A DNA stretch of 64,000 nucleotides from Ophiura sarsii. Taxonomy: Eukaryota > Echinodermata > Ophiuroidea > Amphilepidida > Ophiuridae. The DNA is taken from the NCBI GenBank assembly GCA_035610835.1, contig CM069453.1, forward strand, positions 71,984,682 through 72,048,681, in the 5' to 3' direction. Below the pieces are notes generated by a model. That model did no database searches, had not been told where the DNA came from, and worked only from the letters and a program-made list of their open reading frames with translations. Both the position numbers and the translations under genes were made by a program. This document shows, one piece after another, positions 1 through 11,333 of this stretch; positions within the stretch are counted from its first letter, which is position 1; each line of letters opens with the position of its first letter.

Positions 1-304
1 TTTTAAAGAAAATCACGTTTTGACCCCTACAGACTTCCGTGTGACCTTTGACCTAAAACTGTGAAGACCCTATATGGAGGTCAGGTAGGGGGTCCTACTG
101 ACCAAGTCTGGTGAATGTAGCATGTAAACTGTAGGAGTAAAAGCATTTTAAAGAAAATCCATTTTAAAGAAAATCACGTTTTGAACCCTACAGACTTCCG
201 TGTGACCTTTGACCCAAAACTGTGAAGACCCTATATGGAGGTCAGGTAGGGGGTCCTACTGACCAAGTCTGGTGAATGTAGCATGTAAACTGTAGGAGTA
301 GAAG
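1..304 (+). repeat. Cut monomer and one L monomer at the left edge
   Basis: The window opens inside a monomer (1-143) whose GACCTAAAAC variant marks it as the end of an L unit of the type seen at 11173, 14811 and 33774. It is followed at 144 by an L unit that starts after GTAAAAGC and carries GAACCC. That pair (CCTAAAAC unit, then GTAAAAGC/GAACCC unit) also occurs at 14811-14972, so the array clearly extends to the left of the window. Confidence 0.9.
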
Positions 305-1785
305 CATTTTAAAGAAAATCACGTTTTGACTCCTACAGACCCCCGTGTGACCTTTGACCCAAAACTGTGAAGACCCTATATGGAGGTCAGGTAGGGGGTC
401 CTACTGACCAAGTCTGGTGAATGTAGCATGTAAACTGTAGGAGAAGAAGCATTTTAAAGAAAATCCATTTTAAAGAAAATCACGTTTTGACCCCTACAGA
501 CTTCCGTGTGACCTTTGACCCAAAACTGTGAAGACCCTATATGGAGGTCAGGTAGGGGGTCCTACTGACCAAGTCTGGTGAATGTATCATGTAAACTGTA
601 GGAGTAGAAGCATTTTAAAGAAAATCACGTTTTGACCCCTACAGACCCCCGTGTGACCTTTGACCCAAAACTGTGAAGACCCTATATGGAGGTCAGGTAG
701 GGGGTCCTACTGACCAAGTCTGGTGAATGTATCATGTAAACTGTAGGAGTAGAAGCATTTTAAAGAAAATCAAGTTTTGACCCCTACAGACTTCCGTGTG
801 ACGTTTGACCCAAAACTGTGAAGACCCTATATGGAGGTCAGGTAGGGGGTCCTACTGACCAAGTCTGGTGAATGTATCATGTAAACTGTAGGAGTAGAAG
901 CATTTTAAAGAAAATCAAGTTTTGACCCCTACAGACTTCCGTGTGACCTTTGACCCAAAACTGTGAAGACCCTATATGGAGGTCAGGTAGGGGGTCCTAC
1001 TGACCAAGTCTGGTGAATGTAGCATGTAAACTGTAGGAGTAGAAGCATTTTAAAGAAAATCACGTTTGACCCCTACAGACTTCCGTGTGACCTTTGACCC
1101 AAAACTGTGAAGACCCTATATGGAGATCAGGTAGGGGGTCCTACTGACCAACTCTGGTGAATGTAGCATGTAAACTGTAGGAGTAGAAGCATTTTAAAGA
1201 AAATCACGTTTTGACCCCTACAGACCCCCGTGTGACCTTTGACCCAAAACTGTGAAGACCCTATATAGAGGTCAGGTAGGGGGTCCTACTGACCAAGTCT
1301 GGTGAATGTAGCATGTAAACTGTAGGAGTAGAAGCATTTTAAAGAAAATCACGTTTTGACCCCTACAGACCCCCGTGTAACCTTTGACCCAAAACTGTTA
1401 AGACCCTATATGGAGGTCAGGTAGGGGGTCCTACTGACCAAGTCTGGTGAATGTATCATGTAAACTGTAGGAGTAGAAGCATTTTAAAGAAAATCAATTT
1501 TAAAGAAAATCACGTTTTGACCCCTACAGACTTCCGTGTGACCTTTGACCCAAAACTGTGAAGACCCTATATGGAGATCAGGTAGGGGGTCCTACTGACC
1601 AACTCTGGTGAATGTAGCATGTAAACTGTAGGAGTAGAAGCATTTTAAAGAAAATCACGTTTTGACCCCTACAGACCCCCGTGTGACCTTTGACCCAAAA
1701 CTGTGAAGACCCTATATGGAGGTCAGGTAGGGGGTCCTACTGACCAAGTCTGGTGAATGTAGCATGTAAACTGTAGGAGTAGAAG
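305..1785 (+). repeat. 10-mer higher-order repeat, copy 1 (1481 bp)
   Basis: Monomer starts: 305, 450(L), 611, 756, 901, 1046, 1190, 1335, 1480(L), 1641. Markers are GACTCC at 305, GAGAAGAAGC before 450, ACGTTTGACC with one T lost at 1046 (144 bp), TATAGAGG at 1190, GTGTAACC with CTGTTAAG at 1335, and AATTTTAAAG at 1480. Eight S and two L units minus one base give 1481 bp. The unit at 1480 carries GAGATCAGG and AACTCTGG, the same two variants as the unit at 1046, so it looks like a recombinant or conversion product. Confidence 0.88.
611..755 (+). repeat. Representative short monomer (S, 145 bp)
   Basis: A typical short unit from CATTTTAAAG to TAGAAG. Landmarks by unit position: A/T-rich CATTTTAAAGAAAATC at 1-16; ACG (alternatively AAG) at 17-19; TGACCCCTACAG at 23-34; a variable site at 36-40 reading CTTCC or CCCCC; TGACCTTTGACCC at 44-56; AAAACTGTGAAGACCC at 57-72; CCTATATGGAGG at 71-82; an imperfect inverted repeat at 81-105; GAATG, then TAGCATG or TATCATG, near 115-126; CTGTAGGAG at 131-139. 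G+C is about 45%. It has at most two CpGs (positions 18-19 and 40-41), and the AAG variant loses one. The length is close to the DNA of one nucleosome core, which is common in satellites; any phasing is inference. Confidence 0.95.
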
Positions 1786-3282
1786 CATTTTAAAGAAAAT
1801 CACGTTTTGACTCCTACAGACCCCCGTGTGACCTTTGACCCAAAACTGTGAAGACCCTATATGGAGGTCAGGTAGGGGGTCCTACTGACCAAGTCTGGTG
1901 AATGTAGCATGTAAACTGTAGGAGAAGAAGCATTTTAAAGAAAATCCATTTTAAAGAAAATCACGTTTTGACCCCTACAGACTTCCGTGTGACCTTTGAC
2001 CCAAAACTGTGAAGACCCTATATGGAGGTCAGGTAGGGGGTCCTACTGACCAAGTCTGGTGAATGTATCATGTAAACTGTAGGAGTAGAAGCATTTTAAA
2101 GAAAATCACGTTTTGACCCCTACAGACCCCCGTGTGACCTTTGACCCAAAACTGTGAAGACCCTATATGGAGGTCAGGTAGGGGGTCCTACTGACCAAGT
2201 CTGGTGAATGTATCATGTAAACTGTAGGAGTAGAAGCATTTTAAAGAAAATCAAGTTTTGACCCCTACAGACTTCCGTGTGACCTTTGACCCAAAACTGT
2301 GAAGACCCTATATGGAGGTCAGGTAGGGGGTCCTACTGACCAAGTCTGGTGAATGTATCATGTAAACTGTAGGAGTAGAAGCATTTTAAAGAAAATCAAG
2401 TTTTGACCCCTACAGACTTCCGTGTGACCTTTGACCCAAAACTGTGAAGACCCTATATGGAGGTCAGGTAGGGGGTCCTACTGACCAAGTCTGGTGAATG
2501 TAGCATGTAAACTGTAGGAGTAGAAGCATTTTAAAGAAAATCCATTTTAAAGAAAATCACGTTTGACCCCTACAGACTTCCGTGTGACCTTTGACCCAAA
2601 ACTGTGAAGACCCTATATGGAGATCAGGTAGGGGGTCCTACTGACCAACTCTGGTGAATGTAGCATGTAAACTGTAGGAGTAGAAGCATTTTAAAGAAAA
2701 TCACGTTTTGACCCCTACAGACCCCCGTGTGACCTTTGACCCAAAACTGTGAAGACCCTATATAGAGGTCAGGTAGGGGGTCCTACTGACCAAGTCTGGT
2801 GAATGTAGCATGTAAACTGTAGGAGTAGAAGCATTTTAAAGAAAATCACGTTTTGACCCCTACAGACCCCCGTGTAACCTTTGACCCAAAACTGTTAAGA
2901 CCCTATATGGAGGTCAGGTAGGGGGTCCTACTGACCAAGTCTGGTGAATGTATCATGTAAACTGTAGGAGTAGAAGCATTTTAAAGAAAATCAATTTTAA
3001 AGAAAATCACGTTTTGACCCCTACAGACTTCCGTGTGACCTTTGACCCAAAACTGTGAAGACCCTATATGGAGGTCAGGTAGGGGGTCCTACTGACCAAG
3101 TCTGGTGAATGTAGCATGTAAACTGTAGGAGTAGAAGCATTTTAAAGAAAATCACGTTTTGACCCCTACAGACTTCCGTGTGACCTTTGACCCAAAACTG
3201 TGAAGACCCTATATGGAGGTCAGGTAGGGGGTCCTACTGACCAAGTCTGGTGAATGTATCATGTAAACTGTAGGAGTAGAAG
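1786..3282 (+). repeat. 10-mer higher-order repeat, copy 2 (1497 bp)
   Basis: Monomer starts: 1786, 1931(L), 2092, 2237, 2382, 2527(L, 160 bp), 2687, 2832, 2977(L), 3138. The order and private variants match copy 1: GACTCC at 1786, GAGAAGAAGC before 1931, ACGTTTGACC at 2527, TATAGAGG at 2687, GTGTAACC/CTGTTAAG at 2832. The sixth unit is L here and S in copy 1, which accounts for the 16-bp length difference. The last two units no longer match copy 1 (3138 has CTTCC, 1641 has CCCCC), so the period breaks down near 2977. Confidence 0.85.
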
Positions 3283-5100
3283 TATTTTAAAGAAAATCCA
3301 TTTTAAAGAAAATCACGTTTTGACCCCTACAGACTTCCGTGTGACCTTTGACCCAAAACTGTGAAGACCCTATATGGAGGTCAGGTAGGGGGTCCTACTG
3401 ACCAAGTCTGGTGAATGTATCATGTAAACTGTAGGAGTAGAAGCATTTAAAGAAAATCAATTTTGAAGAAAATCACGTTTTGACCCCTACAGACTTCCGT
3501 GTGACCTTTGACCCAAAACTGTGAAGACCCTATATGGAGGTCAGGTAGGGGGTCCTACTGACCAAGTCTGGTGAATGTATCATGTAAACTGTAGGAGTAG
3601 AAGCATTTTAAAGAAAATCAAGTTTTGACCCCTACAGATTTCCGTGTGACCTTTGACCCAAAACTGTGAAGACCCTATATGGAGGTCAGGTAGGGGGTCC
3701 TACTGACCAAGTCTGGTGAATGTAGCATGTAAACTGTAGGAGTAGAAGCATTTTAAAGAAAATCCATTTTAAAGAAACTCACGTTTTGACCCCTACAGAC
3801 TTCCGTGTGACCTTTGACCCAAAACTGTGAAGACCCTATATGGAGATCAGGTAGGGGGTCCTACTGACCAAGTCTGGTGAATGTAGCATGTAAACTGTAG
3901 GAGTAGAAGCATTTTAAAGAAAATCACGTTTTGACCCCTACAGACCCCCGTGTGACCTTTGACCCAAAACTGTGAAGACCCTATATAGAGGTCATGTAGG
4001 GGGTCCTACTGACCAAGTCTGGTGAATGTAGCATGTAAACTGTAGGAGTAGAAGCATTTTAAAGAAAATCACGTTTTGACCCCTACAGACCCCCGTGTGA
4101 CCTTTGACCCAAAACTGTTAAGACCATATATGGAGGTCAGGTAGGGGGTCCTACTGACCAAGTCTGGTGAATGTATCATGTAAACTGTAGGAGTAGAAGC
4201 ATTTAAAGAAAATCAATTTTGAAGAAAATCACGTTTTGACCCCTACAGACTTCCGTGTGACCTTTGACCCAAAACTGTGAAGACCCTATATGGAGGTCAG
4301 GTAGGGGGTCCTACTGACCAAGTCTGGTGAATGTATCATGTAAACTGTAGGAGTAGAAGCATTTTAAAGAAAATCAAGTTTTGACCCCTACAGACTTCCG
4401 TGTGACCTTTGACCCAAAACTGTGAAGACCCTATATGGAGGTAAGGTAGGGGGTCCTACTGACCAAGTCTGGTGAATGTAGCATGTAAACTGTAGGAGAA
4501 GAAGCATTTTAAAGAAAATCACGTTTTGACTCCTACAGACCCCCGTGTGACCTTTGACCCAAAACTGTGAAGACCCTATATGGAGGTCAGGTAGGGGGTC
4601 CTACTGACCAAGTCTGGTGAATGTAGCATGTAAACTGTAGGAGTAGAAGCATTTTAAAGAAAATCCATTTTAAAGAAAATCACGTTTTGACCCCTACAGA
4701 CTTCCGTGTGACCTTTGACCCAAAACTGTGAAGACCCTATATGGAGGTCAGGTAGGGGGTCCTACTGACCAAGTCTGGTGAATGTAGCATGTAAACTGTA
4801 GGAGTAGAAGCATTTTAAAGAAAATCACGTTTTGACCCCTACAGACCCCCGTGTGACCTTAGACCCAAAACTGTGAAGACCCTATATGGAGGTCAGGTAG
4901 GGGGTCCTACTGACCAAGTCTGGTGAATGTATCATGTAAACTGTAGGAGTAGAAGCATTTTAAAGAACATCAAGTTTTGACCCCTACAGACTTCCGTGTG
5001 ACCTTTGACCCAAAACTGTGAAGACCCTATATGGAGGTCAGGTAGGGGGTCCTACTGACCAAGTCTGGTGAATGTAGCATGTAAACTGTAGGAGTAAAAG
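3283..5100 (+). repeat. Mixed-order block of 12 monomers
   Basis: Monomer starts: 3283(L), 3444(L, 160 bp), 3604, 3749(L), 3910, 4055, 4200(L, 160 bp), 4360, 4505, 4650(L), 4811, 4956. It does not repeat as a whole next door, but its pieces are familiar. The run TATAGAGG/GTCATG, CTGTTAAG, then AATTTTGAAG L (3910-4359) occurs in the 19-mers and 20-mer-related units. The run GACTCC, L, TTAGACCC, AAG (4505-5100) matches 19351-19946. Small private changes include ACCATATATGG at 4055 and GAACATC at 4956. Confidence 0.85.
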
Positions 5101-6469
5101 CATTTTAAAGAAAATCCATTTTAAAGAAAATCACGTTTTGAACCCTACAGACTTCCGTGTGACCTTTGACCCAAAACTGTGAAGACCCTATATGGAGGTC
5201 AGGTAGGGGGTCCTACTGACCAAGTCTGGTGAATGTAGCATGTAAACTGTAGGAGTAGAAGCATTTTAAAGAAAATCCATTTTAAAGAAAATCACGTTTT
5301 GACCCCTACAGACTTCCGTGTGACCTTTGACCCAAAACTGTGAAGACCCTATATGGAGATCAGGTAGGGGGTCCTACTGACCAAGTCTAGTGAATGTAGC
5401 ATGTAAACTGTAGGAGTAGAAGCATTTTAAAGAAAATCACGTTTTGACCCCTACAGACCCCCGTGTGACCTTTGACCCAAAACTGTGAAGACCCTATATA
5501 GAGGTCATGTAGGGGGTCCTACTGACCAAGTCTGGTGAATGTAGCATGTAAACTGTAGGAGTAGAAGCATTTTAAAGAAAATCACGTTTTGACCCCTACA
5601 GACCCCCGTGTGACCTTTGACCCAAAACTGTTAAGACCCTATATGGAGGTCAGGTAGGGGGTCCTACTGACCAAGTCTGGTGAATGTATCATGTAAACTG
5701 TAGGAGTAGAAGCATTTTAAAGAAAATCAATTTTAAAGAAAATCACGTTTTGACCCCTACAGACTTCCGTGTGACCTTTGACCCAAAACTGTGAAGACCC
5801 TATATGGAGGTCAGGTAGGGGGTCCTACTGACCAAGTCTGGTGAATGTATCATGTAAACTGTAGGAGTAGAAGTATTTTAAATAAAATCCATTTTAAAGA
5901 AAATCACGTTTTGACCCCTACAGACTTCCGTGTGACCTTTGACCCAAAACTGTGAAGACCCTATATGGAGGTCAGGTAGGGGGTCCTACTGACCAAGTCT
6001 GGTGAATGTATCATGTAAACTGTAGGAGTAGAAGCATTTTAAAGAAAATCAAGTTTTGACCCCTACAGACTTCCGTGTGACCTTTGACCCAAAACTGTGA
6101 AGACCCTATATGGAGGTCAGGTAGGGGGTCCTACTGACCAAGTCTGGTGAATGTAGCATGTAAACTGTAGGAGTAGAAGCATTTTAAAGAAAATCACGTT
6201 TTGACCCCTACAGACCCCCGTGTGACCTTTGACCCAAAACTGTGAAGACCCTATATGGAGGTCAGGTAGGGGGTCCTACTGACCAAGTCTGGTGAATGTA
6301 TCATGTAAACTGTAGGAGTAGAAGCATTTTAAAGAAAATCAAGTTTTGACCCCTACAGACTTCCGTGTGACCTTTGACCCAAAACTGTGAAAACCCTATA
6401 TGGAGGTCAGGTAGGGGGTCCTACTGACCAAGTCTGGTGAATGTAGCATGTAAACTGTAGGAGTAAAAG
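5101..6469 (+). repeat. 9-mer higher-order repeat, copy 1 (1369 bp)
   Basis: Monomer starts: 5101(L), 5262(L), 5423, 5568, 5713(L), 5874(L), 6035, 6180, 6325. Five S and four L units sum to 1369 bp. Markers in order: GTAAAAGC with GAACCC; GAGATCAGG with TCTAGTG; TATAGAGG with GTCATG; CTGTTAAG; AATTTTAAAG; TATTTTAAATAAAATC; AAG; CCCCC; AAG. The last unit has GTGAAAACC, also seen at 9514 and 11479 but not in the next two copies. Confidence 0.93.
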
Positions 6470-7838
6470 CATTTTAAAGAAAATCCATTTTAAAGAAAAT
6501 CACGTTTTGAACCCTACAGACTTCCGTGTGACCTTTGACCCAAAACTGTGAAGACCCTATATGGAGGTCAGGTAGGGGGTCCTACTGACCAAGTCTGGTG
6601 AATGTAGCATGTAAACTGTAGGAGTAGAAGCATTTTAAAGAAAATCCATTTTAAAGAAAATCACGTTTTGACCCCTACAGACTTCCGTGTGACCTTTGAC
6701 CCAAAACTGTGAAGACCCTATATGGAGATCAGGTAGGGGGTCCTACTGACCAAGTCTAGTGAATGTAGCATGTAAACTGTAGGAGTAGAAGCATTTTAAA
6801 GAAAATCACGTTTTGACCCCTACAGACCCCCGTGTGACCTTTGACCCAAAACTGTGAAGACCCTATATAGAGGTCATGTAGGGGGTCCTACTGACCAAGT
6901 CTGGTGAATGTAGCATGTAAACTGTAGGAGTAGAAGCATTTTAAAGAAAATCACGTTTTGACCCCTACAGACCCCCGTGTGACCTTTGACCCAAAACTGT
7001 TAAGACCCTATATGGAGGTCAGGTAGGGGGTCCTACTGACCAAGTCTGGTGAATGTATCATGTAAACTGTAGGAGTAGAAGCATTTTAAAGAAAATCAAT
7101 TTTAAAGAAAATCACGTTTTGACCCCTACAGACTTCCGTGTGACCTTTGACCCAAAACTGTGAAGACCCTATATGGAGGTCAGGTAGGGGGTCCTACTGA
7201 CCAAGTCTGGTGAATGTATCATGTAAACTGTAGGAGTAGAAGTATTTTAAATAAAATCCATTTTAAAGAAAATCACGTTTTGACCCCTACAGACTTCCGT
7301 GTGACCTTTGACCCAAAACTGTGAAGACCCTATATGGAGGTCAGGTAGGGGGTCCTACTGACCAAGTCTGGTGAATGTATCATGTAAACTGTAGGAGTAG
7401 AAGCATTTTAAAGAAAATCAAGTTTTGACCCCTACAGACTTCCATGTGACCTTTGACCCAAAACTGTGAAGACCCTATATGGAGGTCAGGTAGGGGGTCC
7501 TACTGACCAAGTCTGGTGAATGTAGCATGTAAACTGTAGGAGTAGAAGCATTTTAAAGAAAATCACGTTTTGACCCCTACAGACCCCCGTGTGACCTTTG
7601 ACCCAAAACTGTGAAGACCCTATATGGAGGTCAGGTAGGGGGTCCTACTGACCAAGTCTGGTGAATGTATCATGTAAACTGTAGGAGTAGAAGCATTTTA
7701 AAGAAAATCAAGTTTTGACCCCTACAGACTTCCGTGTGACCTTTGACCCAAAACTGTGAAGACCCTATATGGAGGTCAGGTAGGGGGTCCTACTGACCAA
7801 GTCTGGTGAATGTAGCATGTAAACTGTAGGAGTAAAAG
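6470..7838 (+). repeat. 9-mer higher-order repeat, copy 2 (1369 bp)
   Basis: The same nine units in the same order as copy 1, shifted by exactly 1369 bp and with the same private variants (GAACCC at the first unit, TCTAGTG at the second, GTCATG at the third, TTTTAAATAAAATC at the sixth). The few differences seen include CCATGTG instead of CCGTGTG near 7443 and GTGAAGACC in the last unit. Near-identity indicates recent amplification. Confidence 0.93.
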
Positions 7839-9207
7839 CATTTTAAAGAAAATCCATTTTAAAGAAAATCACGTTTTGAACCCTACAGACTTCCGTGTGA
7901 CCTTTGACCCAAAACTGTGAAGACCCTATATGGAGGTCAGGTAGGGGGTCCTACTGACCAAGTCTGGTGAATGTAGCATGTAAACTGTAGGAGTAGAAGC
8001 ATTTTAAAGAAAATCCATTTTAAAGAAAATCACGTTTTGACCCCTACAGACTTCCGTGTGACCTTTGACCCAAAACTGTGAAGACCCTATATGGAGATCA
8101 GGTAGGGGGTCCTACTGACCAAGTCTAGTGAATGTAGCATGTAAACTGTAGGAGTAGAAGCATTTTAAAGAAAATCACGTTTTGACCCCTACAGACCCCC
8201 GTGTGACCTTTGACCCAAAACTGTGAAGACCCTATATAGAGGTCATGTAGGGGGTCCTACTGACCAAGTCTGGTGAATGTAGCATGTAAACTGTAGGAGT
8301 AGAAGCATTTTAAAGAAAATCACGTTTTGACCCCTACAGACCCCCGTGTGACCTTTGACCCAAAACTGTTAAGACCCTATATGGAGGTCAGGTAGGGGGT
8401 CCTACTGACCAAGTCTGGTGAATGTATCATGTAAACTGTAGGAGTAGAAGCATTTTAAAGAAAATCAATTTTAAAGAAAATCACGTTTTGACCCCTACAG
8501 ACTTCCGTGTGACCTTTGACCCAAAACTGTGAAGACCCTATATGGAGGTCAGGTAGGGGGTCCTACTGACCAAGTCTGGTGAATGTATCATGTAAACTGT
8601 AGGAGTAGAAGTATTTTAAATAAAATCCATTTTAAAGAAAATCACGTTTTGACCCCTACAGACTTCCGTGTGACCTTTGACCCAAAACTGTGAAGACCCT
8701 ATATGGAGGTCAGGTAGGGGGTCCTACTGACCAAGTCTGGTGAATGTATCATGTAAACTGTAGGAGTAGAAGCATTTTAAAGAAAATCAAGTTTTGACCC
8801 CTACAGACTTCCGTGTGACCTTTGACCCAAAACTGTGAAGACCCTATATGGAGGTCAGGTAGGGGGTCCTACTGACCAAGTCTGGTGAATGTAGCATGTA
8901 AACTGTAGGAGTAGAAGCATTTTAAAGAAAATCACGTTTTGACCCCTACAGACCCCCGTGTGACCTTTGACCCAAAACTGTGAAGACCCTATATGGAGGT
9001 CAGGTAGGGGGTCCTACTGACCAAGTCTGGTGAATGTATCATGTAAACTGTAGGAGTAGAAGCATTTTAAAGAAAATCAAGTTTTGACCCCTACAGACTT
9101 CCGTGTGACCTTTGACCCAAAACTGTGAAGACCCTATATGGAGGTCAGGTAGGGGGTCCTACTGACCAAGTCTGGTGAATGTAGCATGTAAACTGTAGGA
9201 GTAAAAG
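7839..9207 (+). repeat. 9-mer higher-order repeat, copy 3 (1369 bp)
   Basis: Third consecutive copy with identical length and marker order. A fourth begins at 9208 with the GTAAAAGC/GAACCC L unit but switches after one monomer to the 13-mer order, so the 9-mer to 13-mer boundary lies at or just after that L unit (9208-9368). Confidence 0.93.
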
Positions 9208-9368
9208 CATTTTAAAGAAAATCCATTTTAAAGAAAATCACGTTTTGAACCCTACAGACTTCCGTGTGACCTTTGACCCAAAACTGTGAAGACCCTATAT
9301 GGAGGTCAGGTAGGGGGTCCTACTGACCAAGTCTGGTGAATGTAGCATGTAAACTGTAGGAGTAGAAG
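9208..9368 (+). repeat. Boundary L monomer between 9-mer and 13-mer domains
   Basis: A GTAAAAGC/GAACCC L unit that continues the 9-mer register on its left and joins a GACTCC S unit on its right, the pairing found in the 13-mer, 20-mer and 29-mer families (for example 19190-19351 and 54727-54888). The switch between domains therefore happened within or beside a shared monomer type. Confidence 0.8.
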
Positions 9369-11333
9369 CATTTTAAAGAAAATCACGTTTTGACTCCTAC
9401 AGACCCCCGTGTGACCTTTGACCCAAAACTGTGAAGACCCTATATGGAGGTCAGGTAGGGGGTCCTACTGACCAAGTCTGGTGAATGTAGCATGTAAACT
9501 GTAGGAGTAGAAGCATTTTAAAGAAAATCAAGTTTTGACCCCTACAGACTTCCGTGTGACCTTTGACCCAAAACTGTGAAAACCCTATATGGAGGTCAGG
9601 TAGGGGGTCCTACTGACCAAGTCTGGTGAATGTAGCATGTAAACTGTAGGAGTAAAAGCATTTTAAAGAAAATCCATTTTAAAGAAAATCACGTTTTGAA
9701 CCCTACAGACTTCCGTGTGACCTTTGACCCAAAACTGTGAAGACCCTATATGGAGGTCAGGTAGGGGGTCCTACTGACCAAGTCTGGTGAATGTATCATG
9801 TAAACTGTAGGAGTAGAAGCATTTTAAAGAAAATCACGTTTTGACCCCTACAGACCCCCGTGTGACCTTTGACCCAAAACTGTGAAGACCCTATATGGAG
9901 GTCAGGTAGGGGGTCCTACTGACCAAGTCTGGTGAATGTATCATGTAAACTGTAGGAGTAGAAGCATTTTAAAGAAAATCAAGTTTTGACCCCTACAGAC
10001 TTCCGTGTGACCTTTGACCCAAAACTGTGAAGACCCTATATGGAGGTCAGGTAGGGGGTCCTACTGACCAAGTCTGGTGAATGTATCATGTAAACTGTAG
10101 GAGTAATAGCATTTTAAAGAAAATCAAGTTTTGACCCCTACAGACTTCCGTGTGACCTTTGACCCAAAACTGTGAAGACCCTATATGGAGGTCAGGTAGG
10201 GGGTCCTACTGACCAAGTCTGGTGAATGTAGCATGTAAACTGTAGGAGTAGAAGCATTTTAAAGAAAATCACGTTTTAAAGAAAATCACGTTTTGACCCT
10301 ACAGACTTCCGTGTGACCTTTGACCCAAAACTGTGAAGACCCTATATGGAGATCAGGTAGGGGGTCCTACTGACCAAGTCTGGTGAATGTAGCATGTAAA
10401 CTGTAGGAGTAGAAGCATTTTAAAGAAAATCACGTTTTGACCCCTACAGACCCCCGTGTGACCTTTGACCCAAAACTGTGAAGACCCTATATAGAGGTCA
10501 GGTAGGGGGTCCTACTGACCAAGTCTGGTGAATGTAGCATGTAAACTGTAGGAGTAGAAGCATTTTAAAGAAAATCACGTTTTGACCCCTACAGACCCCC
10601 GTGTAACCTTTGACCCAAAACTGTTAAGACCCTAAATGTAGGTCAGGTAGGGGGTCCTACTGACGAAGTCTGGTGAATGTATCATGTAAACTGTAGGAGT
10701 AGAAGCATTTTAAAGAAAATCAATTTTAAAGAAAATCACGTTTTGACCCCTACAGACTTCCGTGTGACCTTTGACCCAAAACTGTGAAGACCCTATATGG
10801 AGGTCAGGTAGGGGGTCCTACTGACCAAGTCTGGTGAATGTAGCATGTAAACTGTAGGAGTAGAAGCATTTTAAAGAAAATCACGTTTTGACCCCTACAG
10901 ACTTCCGTGTGACCTTTGACCCAAAACTGTGAAGACCCTATATGGAGGTCAGGTAGGGGGTCCTACTGACCAAGTCTGAAGAATGTATCATGTAAACTGT
11001 AGGAGTAGAAGTATTTTAAAGAAAATCCATTTTAAAGAAAATCACGTTTTGACCCCTACAGACTTCCGTGTGACCTTTGACCCAAAACTGTGAAGACCCT
11101 ATATGGAGGTCAGGTAGGGGGTCCTACTGACCAAGTCTGGTGAATGTATCATGTAAACTGTAGGAGTAGAAGCATTTTAAAGAAAATCCATTTTAAAGAA
11201 AATCACGTTTTGACCCCTACAGACTTCCGTGTGACCTTTGACCTAAAACTGTGAAGACCCTATATGGAGGTCAGGTAGGGGGTCCTACTGACCAAGTCTG
11301 GTGAATGTAGCATGTAAACTGTAGGAGTAGAAG
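9369..11333 (+). repeat. 13-mer higher-order repeat, copy 1 (1965 bp)
   Basis: Monomer starts: 9369, 9514, 9659(L), 9820, 9965, 10110, 10255(L), 10416, 10561, 10706(L), 10867, 11012(L), 11173(L). Eight S and five L units give 1965 bp. Private markers: GTGAAAACC at 9514, GTAATAGC before 10110, the odd ATCACGTTTTAAAG unit at 10255, TGACGAAG at 10561, TCTGAAGAATG at 10867, CCTAAAAC at 11173. Confidence 0.92.
10255..10415 (+). repeat. Long monomer with a differently phased duplication
   Basis: This unit carries ATCACG before both A/T blocks (ATCACGTTTTAAAG, then ATCACGTTTTGACC), so the duplicated segment includes ACG and is 17 bp. One C is missing from the following CCCTAC run, which brings the unit back to 161 bp. 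The same form occurs at 12220-12380, the equivalent place in the next 13-mer copy, so it is inherited through the higher-order unit and not a separate event. It may be an independent slippage or a recombinant of an S and an L unit. Confidence 0.85.
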